Source of the DNA: Dehalococcoidia bacterium
Lineage (GTDB): Bacteria; Chloroflexota; Dehalococcoidia; GIF9; UBA5629
Assembly (NCBI GenBank): GCA_041653995.1
Contig: JBAZEK010000033.1
Span: 1-5,361 of the forward strand
Direction: 5' to 3'
Length of the DNA stretch: 5,361 nt
The notes beneath the pieces were generated by a model. It did not search any database and was not told the origin of the DNA. It saw nothing but the letters and a program-made list of their open reading frames with translations. This document shows positions 1 to 4,525 of the stretch, piece by piece. Each line of letters starts with the position of its first letter. Within the stretch, counting starts at the first letter, position 1. A program made the position numbers and the translations under genes.

Positions 1-270
1 CTGTGGGGATATCCGATTGTTTGGACCGAAAAGGTTCCGGCGTTGGGTACCGCAGGTTGCGTGCTTCTGACTGACTTCTCGGACTACACGATCGCCGACG
101 ATCAGAGTGGCCCGGAAATCGCGCAGAGCATCCACCTGAAATTCGACCTTGGCCAGACGGCCTTCCGCATGACCAAGTACATTGACGGCCAGAACGAGTC
201 GGCCACCGCCATGACCCCCACCTATGGCTCCACGCTGAGTCCGGTGGTCGAGTTCAAGGCGACCGCGTAA
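1..270 (+). CDS. Major capsid protein, HK97-fold type (C-terminal fragment)
   Basis: The reading frame is open from the first base and ends at TAA 268-270, giving the last 89 residues of a longer protein whose start lies outside the window. The fragment begins LWGYPIVWTEKVPALGT, which matches the pattern near the C-terminus of HK97-type capsid subunits: a 'GYP' turn, then a strand ending in 'P.lGt', then 'vlltDfs.Y.i.d'. The ending, with a beta-rich region and 'SPVVEFKATA', also fits this family. Such subunits assemble into the icosahedral shell around the phage DNA. The TTG at 43 is only an internal codon, not a start. The fold is recognised from pattern memory and was not searched; a related HK97-like shell or encapsulin protein is possible, but the phage neighbours favour capsid. 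Confidence 0.82.
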   Translation: MWGYPIVWTEKVPALGTAGCVLLTDFSDYTIADDQSGPEIAQSIHLKFDLGQTAFRMTKYIDGQNESATAMTPTYGSTLSPVVEFKATA

Positions 271-368
271 GTTGACGATGACAAAAAACAAAAGTAGGCG
301 AGCCTGGGATGGACGGCGCAATTAGGCGCGGTAGATCCAATGGGTAGCTGAAATTAAGGAGACAGGCA

Positions 369-863
369 ATGAGATTGACAGAATGCACGAAGGTAGTGAT
401 GCGCGACCCGATGGAAACCGGAGCGCTTGATACGGCTACGAAGTCGGTGAACATGGCGAAGTACGCGAAATGTCGTATTCTTCTGTTCATCACGACCAAC
501 AGCACGGCGGCGGACGGCACTGTGACCCTCAAGCAGGGCACGACCACGACCGCCAGCACGGCGTTGGCGTTCAGCGAGTATTGGAAGTGTGAGACCATCA
601 GCGGGGACACGGCAGCCAATGACGCCCTGACCCGCGTCGAGGCCTCCACGCTGACGACTGCTGGGGCTTCCTCGGCTACATCGCTCTACATATTCGAGGT
701 CCGGGCCGACATGCTCGACACGGATACGTTCAAGAGCGAGAACCAGTACATCCGGCTGAACTGCACGGCGGTCACTAACTGCACGCATATCGCGTGCATT
801 TACGAGCTGTACGAGCCTCGGTACGTTCGCGGCGCCGAGAATATGCCGAGCGTAAATTCATAA
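369..863 (+). CDS. Capsid-adjacent phage protein of unknown function
   Basis: This encodes 164 residues, starting at ATG 369 behind a clear ribosome binding site AAGGAG at 356-361 with 7 bases of spacing. No signal peptide or membrane segment is seen. The sequence alternates short hydrophobic strands with Thr/Ser/Ala-rich turns (for example ILLFITTNSTAADGTVTLKQ, then a LAFSEYWK segment and a late YIFEVRADMLD segment), which suggests a beta-sandwich. The 'GTVTLKQ ... ALAF ... W ... IEV.ad.LD' pattern resembles small proteins often found directly after the capsid gene in HK97-like phages, so a decoration or head-stabilising role is possible, but this is inference from position. Four cysteines cluster in or near the C-terminal half. 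The gap before it, 271-368, holds no convincing gene or promoter. Confidence 0.75.
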   Translation: MRLTECTKVVMRDPMETGALDTATKSVNMAKYAKCRILLFITTNSTAADGTVTLKQGTTTTASTALAFSEYWKCETISGDTAANDALTRVEASTLTTAGASSATSLYIFEVRADMLDTDTFKSENQYIRLNCTAVTNCTHIACIYELYEPRYVRGAENMPSVNS

Positions 864-868
864 ATTCA
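853..868 (+). repeat. 8-bp tandem duplication at a gene junction
   Basis: TAAATTCA occurs twice head to tail, at 853-860 and 861-868. The second copy begins with the TAA stop codon of the preceding gene, and the endonuclease start follows 19 bases after the pair. It lies exactly where GC-rich structural DNA gives way to AT-rich endonuclease DNA, so it could be a scar of insertion or repair. It is short enough to be chance. Confidence 0.6.
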
Positions 869-887
869 TACGAGATAGAGAGAATTG

Positions 888-1514
888 ATGACAACTAAAA
901 TATACGCTTTAAGAGAACGTCATTTTGTTCGGTATATTGGAAAGACCATCAATTCTCTCGAATCTCGGTTAAACGATCACCTTGCTGATGCTCGTAAGGG
1001 AATCAATACTCATAAAGCTAATTGGATTCGTCAGATGCTTGATCGAGGCGAACTTCCTTCTATCACGCTCATAGCAAAAGTGGATGGTGATGGCAATAAG
1101 GAAGAAATTGCTTGGATTAAGTATTTCAGGGATCATGGGATTGAACTTACAAACAATACAGAAGGTGGTGAAGGAGGAAATCCTTCAAGAGAGTCTCGGA
1201 AGAAAAACAGCGTAGCTTCAATAAAGTGTTGGGAAGACCCGATGATGAGAAAGAGAGTGCGTGAAAGTGTTAAAAGATATTGGGAAAATCCCGAAGCTAA
1301 AAAGAAGCATAGTGAGTTAATAAAAAAGAGGTACTTAGAAAATCCAGGATTGAAAAAGAAACACAGTGAAGATATGAAAAAGCATTTCACAAATCCTGAG
1401 TACAGAGAAAGAATAAGTGCTTCTATGAAGAGAGTCTGTTCAAATTCTGAGTTTCTCAAGAAGAGGACGTTAGCTATATTTAATGGAAAACAAGCAAAAC
1501 GAAAACTACCTTGA
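888..1514 (+). CDS. GIY-YIG homing endonuclease 1 with C-terminal short repeats
   Basis: This is a probable free-standing homing endonuclease of 208 residues. ATG 888 is preferred over the TTG three bases before it because HEG 2 starts at the equivalent place; the ribosome binding site is a weak AGAGAG-like tract. The GIY-YIG nuclease domain fills residues 4-97: KIY at 4-6 (a variant of GIY), YIG at 16-18, the conserved Arg at 27 in LESRLNDHL, the probable metal-binding Glu at 73 in EEIAWIKYF, and the LTNNTEGGEGG block at 87-97. Known enzymes of this type cut a DNA site lacking the gene so that repair copies it in. Residues 108-193 are five basic 17-18-residue repeats, probably for DNA binding. 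The gene is AT-rich (37% GC over 901-960), unlike its neighbours, which fits recent transfer. No intron boundaries are visible. Confidence 0.88.
   Translation: MTTKIYALRERHFVRYIGKTINSLESRLNDHLADARKGINTHKANWIRQMLDRGELPSITLIAKVDGDGNKEEIAWIKYFRDHGIELTNNTEGGEGGNPSRESRKKNSVASIKCWEDPMMRKRVRESVKRYWENPEAKKKHSELIKKRYLENPGLKKKHSEDMKKHFTNPEYRERISASMKRVCSNSEFLKKRTLAIFNGKQAKRKLP
1209..1466 (+). repeat. Five 17-18-residue protein repeats in endonuclease 1
   Basis: Five consecutive units start at residues 108, 125, 142, 160 and 177. The shared pattern is S-x-x-[MIV]-K-[KR]-x-[aromatic]-x-[ND]-P-E-x-[KR]-[KER]-[KR]; examples are VKRYWENPEAKKKH and MKKHFTNPEYRERI. Each is likely a small basic helical module like the nuclease-associated modular DNA-binding repeats of homing enzymes. 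The assignment to a named module such as NUMOD3 is uncertain. Confidence 0.75.
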
Positions 1515-1515
1515 C

Positions 1516-1545
1516 GGGAGGGCCGGGATCAAACCTGGCCCTCCC
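1516..1545 (+). promoter_or_regulatory. Strong stem-loop directly after endonuclease 1 stop
   Basis: GGGAGGGCC at 1516-1524 and GGCCCTCCC at 1537-1545 are perfect reverse complements (9 bp). The stem can extend by G-C, G-C and a G-U pair to a 6-base loop ATCAAA at 1528-1533. It starts one base after the TGA at 1512-1514. No T-run follows, so a classical intrinsic terminator is unlikely. Bases 1540-1544 (CCTCC) in the 3' arm are also complementary to GGAGG at 1557-1561 in the next ribosome binding site, so an alternative fold that hides that site is possible. Confidence 0.75.
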
Positions 1546-1556
1546 TGATGGGACTT

Positions 1557-1562
1557 GGAGGA
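1557..1562 (+). promoter_or_regulatory. Ribosome binding site that sets the fibre-like gene start
   Basis: GGAGGA lies 8 bases before ATG 1571 and is the best Shine-Dalgarno match in the region. It selects 1571 over the in-frame TTG at 1511, which would translate through the stem-loop and place residues before the signal-peptide-like segment. Confidence 0.85.
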
Positions 1563-1570
1563 ATAAAGAA

Positions 1571-2638
1571 ATGAAGAAGATAATGGAAATTATGGCATTC
1601 GCGTTGATCGCGTTGCCTTTGATTGGGGCTAACGTGGAGGTCAAATACTCCGGTCCCTCTGGTCAAGGTGATGTGATCTACAAAGCGACTGCGACAGGTA
1701 TTACCAACATGACGATGGGCACGGGAGGCCTTTACAATGTCACCCTTGATCCGCGTTATCCGATTACAGGTGTCAGTTTGCTACCTGGCAACCTCACGTT
1801 GGCAAATACCTATATGGTTGTAGGTAATGCTAGTGGTGTGGGAGCGGCGCTGACTCCGGCGGCAGTTCGAACAAATCTGTCACTGGTAATTGGAACCGAT
1901 GTCCAGGCGTATGATGCTGACTTAACCACATGGGCAGGAATAACTCCGTCTGCAAACGCGCAGGCTTTGTTACTCTTAACCTATGCGGCTATGAGGACTA
2001 ACTTGACTCTTGTAATCGGAACGGACGTGCAAGCCTATGACGCTGATTTGACTACTTGGGCAGGCATCACGCCTTCGGCAAATGCACAAGCATTGCTCTT
2101 GCTGACCTACGCGGCTATGCGGACTAACTTGAATTTGGTGATTGGCACTGATGTTCAGGCTTACGATGCTCAATTGGATACTTGGTCAGGAGTGACTCCA
2201 AGTGCGGACGGTCAGACTCTGGTCGCTTTAGCAAACTATGCCACAATGAGGACAAACATCGTTGGGGCTGGAACGGTCACAGCGGGTATGCTTGATCCTT
2301 CTATAGTGACTAATGTGCTTGCTGGCGGAATGGTACTTCCGGCCGTTGATTATGGCGCAGCAACGAACGGCGCTGCTGGAAATATTGCAAGCGGTAATCT
2401 TGCCCTTGCACGTATAACCAACGCCTTGGCAACAGCTGGGTCAAATATCGGTGGAAACATTCCTGTCGCTTCGATTACAAATGCGTTGACGACCGGTGGG
2501 TCAAGCATTGGGGGCAACATTCCAATAGCGGCCTTGACTAATGCGGCTGGTGGTGGGGTGTGTATAGTAACAAACCTGGACTTGAACGGGACAACCAATA
2601 TCCTCACGTTCATCGGAACGGTTCAACGGAATCACTAA
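1571..2638 (+). CDS. Repeat-rich fibre-like protein with N-terminal signal peptide-like segment
   Basis: This encodes 355 residues. The N-terminus has two Lys, a hydrophobic stretch (AFALIALPLIGA) and a plausible signal peptidase site after Ala20, suggesting export by the Sec route. Residues 100-226 are three tandem 42-43-residue repeats with the core VIGTDVQAYDADLTTWAG, a motif seen in many phage tail-fibre and appendage proteins. Residues 282-321 are two 20-residue repeats containing SIGGNIP-type turns, like the beta-helical shafts of fibres. A likely role is a surface appendage or adhesin; this is inferred from repeats and phage context, not from a recognised catalytic domain. Export is odd for a virion protein, since virions assemble in the cytoplasm. 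The C-terminus may be cut short by a frameshift: a motif of the protein continues in another frame past the stop. Confidence 0.75.
   Translation: MKKIMEIMAFALIALPLIGANVEVKYSGPSGQGDVIYKATATGITNMTMGTGGLYNVTLDPRYPITGVSLLPGNLTLANTYMVVGNASGVGAALTPAAVRTNLSLVIGTDVQAYDADLTTWAGITPSANAQALLLLTYAAMRTNLTLVIGTDVQAYDADLTTWAGITPSANAQALLLLTYAAMRTNLNLVIGTDVQAYDAQLDTWSGVTPSADGQTLVALANYATMRTNIVGAGTVTAGMLDPSIVTNVLAGGMVLPAVDYGAATNGAAGNIASGNLALARITNALATAGSNIGGNIPVASITNALTTGGSSIGGNIPIAALTNAAGGGVCIVTNLDLNGTTNILTFIGTVQRNH
1868..2248 (+). repeat. Three tandem 42-43-residue coding repeats
   Basis: The units are 1868-1993 (126 bp), 1994-2119 (126 bp) and 2120-2248 (129 bp), each beginning with an Arg codon followed by TNL. 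Units 1 and 2 encode the same 42 residues except Ser/Thr at position 5, yet by hand count 30 of 42 codons and 35 of 126 bases differ (about 72% DNA identity). The longest identical run between them is about 9 bases. Unit 3 has diverged more at the protein level, for example Gln for Asp at position 18. Confidence 0.9.
2414..2533 (+). repeat. Two tandem 20-residue coding repeats near the C-terminus
   Basis: The units at 2414-2473 and 2474-2533 encode ITNALATAGSNIGGNIPVAS and ITNALTTGGSSIGGNIPIAA; a partial third begins LTNA at 2534. The regular I-T-N-A and G-G-N-I-P positions suggest one turn each of a repetitive beta shaft. Confidence 0.8.
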
Positions 2639-2666
2639 CTTGAAGCTCAATGGGGCTGTCGGCAAT
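2613..2666 (+). other. Out-of-frame continuation of the fibre-like coding sequence
   Basis: In the frame one base ahead of the fibre-like gene, bases 2625-2666 read NGITNLKLNGAVGN. This repeats the in-frame TNLDLNGTTN encoded at 2570-2599, and it spans the TAA at 2636-2638. The match suggests that the gene once continued and that an indel near 2612-2625 put a stop in frame. It could be a real mutation, an assembly error or, less likely, programmed frameshifting. The extended frame would reach TGA 2751-2753, overlapping the next gene. Confidence 0.5.
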
Positions 2667-2680
2667 CCGGCCACAGCCCC
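2652..2680 (+). promoter_or_regulatory. Stem-loop before the next ribosome binding site
   Basis: GGGGCTGT at 2652-2659 and ACAGCCCC at 2673-2680 form a perfect 8-bp stem with a 13-base loop that can pair further through CGG and CCG. No T-run follows. As at 1516-1545, it sits between a stop codon and a purine-rich ribosome binding site (GAGGAAGGAG, 2684-2693). It may protect or insulate messages, or act as a weak terminator. Confidence 0.65.
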
Positions 2681-2697
2681 GGTGAGGAAGGAGATTC

Positions 2698-3132
2698 ATG
2701 CAAAAGATTTTATGCTTTGTGATTGCGGGACTGGCGGGGCTTGTCCTCGCTGAAGGAACGGTTGTTGAGACCAAGACGCTTATCAGTTCACCCGCCAAGT
2801 ACACTCTGGCCTGGACCGCCTCGACCAACGGGATTGTCAGTCAGGCAACCACATTCTACGTGCGGGGCGAGATTGCGCGGGTGGTCCTTGACGGGACCTC
2901 CACTGGTGCGACTTATAGCTTGACGTTGAAGGATGGGTCGGGCGTGGACGTGCTGGCAGGTTTGGGCGCAGGCGTTTCCACGAGCGCGGTGTCCAGCGTG
3001 GTGCCGGGGATCAAGATCACCGATAGTGTCACGACCAATGTGGTGCCATATGTGGTCAACGATCTGCTCACGCTCGGGGTAACGGTCGCGGGTAGCAACA
3101 GGACAGGGTCAGTTATTCTGTACGTAAAATAA
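2698..3132 (+). CDS. Small phage-region protein with signal peptide-like N-terminus
   Basis: This encodes 144 residues from ATG 2698, behind the purine tract GAGGAAGGAG. Residues 1-18 have a Lys, a long hydrophobic core (ILCFVIAGLAGLVLA) and a plausible cleavage site after Ala18. The rest is rich in Thr, Ser, Val and Gly and looks all-beta. The pattern SLTLKDGSGVDVLAGLGA, then a VVP segment, then DLLTLGVTVAG, and the ending GSVILYVK, resembles small proteins from phage structural regions, though no function is known to me. The gene ends at TAA 3130-3132, and that stop overlaps the ribosome binding site of the next gene, so the two are probably translated together. Whether it is exported or is a virion part cannot be settled here. 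Confidence 0.75.
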   Translation: MQKILCFVIAGLAGLVLAEGTVVETKTLISSPAKYTLAWTASTNGIVSQATTFYVRGEIARVVLDGTSTGATYSLTLKDGSGVDVLAGLGAGVSTSAVSSVVPGIKITDSVTTNVVPYVVNDLLTLGVTVAGSNRTGSVILYVK

Positions 3133-3143
3133 GGAGAATGGTT

Positions 3144-3410
3144 ATGGCAAAGCGAGAGATAAAACGAGAAATTGAACGGGTCGAAGAACAGGATGGAAAA
3201 TCAGAAGAACAGGAAACGGCTTTGCCGGCCGAGAATAAGGCTTGCCCGATGGAAGTAGAACCTGTGGATGTCACCGTGACGGTTAGCAAGCGTCCGGCAG
3301 TCGTGGCGATCCGGGTGTTGCGTGGGATGCTTTTTTACAACGACGGGTACAAGATGAACCGGGTGAAACTCAACCCGGCCAAGCCTGTCACCGTGAGGAT
3401 TGAGCAGTGA
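3144..3410 (+). CDS. Small charged hypothetical protein
   Basis: This encodes 88 residues. ATG 3144 is preferred over the in-frame ATG 3138 because AAGGAG at 3131-3136 is 7 bases before 3144 but only 1 base before 3138. The first half is strongly charged (MAKREIKREIERVEEQ and a Glu-rich run), likely a helix or coiled coil followed by a flexible linker. The second half, from VDVTVTVSKRP, is a compact beta-like segment ending KPVTVRIEQ. I do not recognise the family. Its place between a small structural-region gene and the connector suggests a role in head completion or neck assembly, but nothing in the sequence proves that. Its TGA overlaps the next gene's GTG start. Confidence 0.7.
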   Translation: MAKREIKREIERVEEQDGKSEEQETALPAENKACPMEVEPVDVTVTVSKRPAVVAIRVLRGMLFYNDGYKMNRVKLNPAKPVTVRIEQ

Positions 3411-3568
3411 TTACCAAGCCACAGGCCAACAAGATGGTTGCCGGTCCGCCAGCGGCGAAAACACTCCAGGACGGGTTGCAAGGGCCGGGGGCTGTAAAGG
3501 CTATGGCTGAGGCGTTTCGACGCGTTGTAGGACGAACCAGGACGTGTCTTGCGTGCGTAAAGGGGTAG
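3407..3568 (+). CDS. Very small coupled gene, 53 residues, with a CxxC motif
   Basis: A GTG at 3407 overlaps the previous stop (GTGA) and opens a frame to TAG 3566-3568. A GAGG at 3395-3398 gives 8 bases of spacing. The product begins MITKPQANKMVAGPPAAK, has a basic Ala-rich middle (AMAEAFRRVVGRTR) and ends with CLACVKG, a CxxC pair that could bind metal or form a disulfide. It fills what would otherwise be a 160-base gap in a compact operon, and the connector starts 6 bases after it; these are the main reasons to believe it. I do not recognise the family. Similar tiny genes before connectors exist in phages, but its function is unknown. Confidence 0.6.
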   Translation: MITKPQANKMVAGPPAAKTLQDGLQGPGAVKAMAEAFRRVVGRTRTCLACVKG

Positions 3569-3574
3569 GATGTT

Positions 3575-4525
3575 ATGGAATTAACGACTCTAACTCGGTT
3601 TAAGCAGTTCGTGGGCATGACGGGGACTTCGCAGGATGCTTTGATTCTTGCCCTCATCCCACAGATATCCGACCAGATCGCGAAGTACTTGAAGCGGGAT
3701 TTGGTCGTGACCACCTACCTCAGCTGGGTGGACGGGACGGGCAGTCCGATCCTGCGGCTGGAGCAGTGGCCGATCCTGTCCCTGTACAACGTGTTCCTTG
3801 GCACAGAGACTGCCGGGTACATCGAGAACACATCAGCCACCGTGAGCAGGGCCAGCGTCTCGTTTGACGGGACGAACCTGTCGCTCACCGAGATCTCCAC
3901 AGCCGGGGTAGTGAAGACAACCGACCTGCCCGTGGGGACGAGCAAGATATTGTCAACTCTGAAGACTGCCATCGAGGCGGTGTCCGGTTGGTCGGTGACT
4001 CTGAACAGTGCCGATTATGAAACTGAACCAACCAGTATGCTTCGTCCAATCTATGCTGCGAGTGCTGTTGATCCAGACACTGCTGATCTTATACTTCCGG
4101 ACAATCCATTTCCGATCAAGATAATATCCGAAGATATGATCGAATTGCTCGACAGCGGCAACGGCCCGGTGGGGTTTGGCGGCGGATCGATAGTTGAAGG
4201 GTTCGATGCTACCACAGGAATCGGTCCAGGGTTCCCGTTAGGGTCGGCAAACATTTTAGTTTATTACAAGGCTGGATATACCTTGCCGAGCGATGCGGCA
4301 GGCGAGACTCCAGCTAGCGACGGGACGTTACCTCCTGGATTAGCGTTGCTCGTCCATCAGATTTTGCAAGATGTTTTGTCAAGCACAAAGTACAATAGCA
4401 ATTTGCAGAGTGAGAGTATTGGGAATTATTCGTACAGCCTGTCCGCGCAGGATAAAGGGGCAGTGCTATCGGCAATCAATAATCGGAAGAAAGACCTCGA
4501 CCTTTACAAACGGATCATGATATGA
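3575..4525 (+). CDS. Head-tail connector protein, gp6-like, enlarged
   Basis: This encodes 316 residues. The N-terminus, ELTTLTRFKQFVGM then TSQDALILALIPQISDQI and KYLKRDL, matches the helical start of gp6-like connectors (HK97 gp6 / SPP1 gp15 type), which form a ring under the portal and link it to the tail. The C-terminus, SESIGNYSYSLS followed by a helical tail ending LYKRIMI, matches the usual 'G.ysys' and final helix. Family members are often 100-200 residues; here the middle holds an inserted beta-rich domain with VSFDGTNLSLTEI, then LKTAIEAVSGWSVTLNS, a pattern I associate with other phage connectors. Ribosome binding comes from AAGGGG or TAGGA just upstream. Base composition drops within the gene, from about 70% GC (3721-3780) to about 48% (4021-4080). 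Its stop overlaps endonuclease 2. Confidence 0.78.
   Translation: MELTTLTRFKQFVGMTGTSQDALILALIPQISDQIAKYLKRDLVVTTYLSWVDGTGSPILRLEQWPILSLYNVFLGTETAGYIENTSATVSRASVSFDGTNLSLTEISTAGVVKTTDLPVGTSKILSTLKTAIEAVSGWSVTLNSADYETEPTSMLRPIYAASAVDPDTADLILPDNPFPIKIISEDMIELLDSGNGPVGFGGGSIVEGFDATTGIGPGFPLGSANILVYYKAGYTLPSDAAGETPASDGTLPPGLALLVHQILQDVLSSTKYNSNLQSESIGNYSYSLSAQDKGAVLSAINNRKKDLDLYKRIMI

Noticed and set aside
272..300. TTGACG as a possible promoter -35 box
   Set aside because: With 17-base spacing the -10 position reads TAGGCG, a poor match, so no promoter can be supported.
278..325. 15-codon frame after the capsid gene
   Set aside because: It is too short, has no good ribosome binding site and no recognisable content.
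311..340. Small imperfect hairpin TGGA..GCGC..GCGC..TCCA
   Set aside because: The pairs are short and interrupted and no T-run follows; chance is likely.
254..788. Two long minus-strand frames opposite the capsid-adjacent gene
   Set aside because: They overlap a well-supported + strand gene, have no ribosome binding site, and show Arg/Val-rich composition typical of antisense shadows.
1133..1459. Minus-strand frame rich in Phe, Ser and Leu
   Set aside because: It is the antisense of the Lys/Glu-rich repeats of endonuclease 1; the hydrophobic look is a by-product of that.
1516..1560. Intrinsic terminator after endonuclease 1
   Set aside because: The stem is strong but lacks a T-run, and the next gene lies only 25 bases after it in the same direction.
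1511..1570. Upstream TTG start extending the fibre-like protein by 20 residues
   Set aside because: It would translate the stem-loop and the ribosome binding site and put a polar stretch before the signal-like segment; ATG 1571 has an ideal ribosome binding site.
864..1570. Group I intron carrying endonuclease 1
   Set aside because: The genes on both sides look complete and no split reading frame or clear intron core is visible, so a free-standing gene fits better.
1868..2533. CRISPR array or DNA-level repeat element
   Set aside because: The repeats are in frame, conserved at protein level and diverged in DNA, with no spacers.
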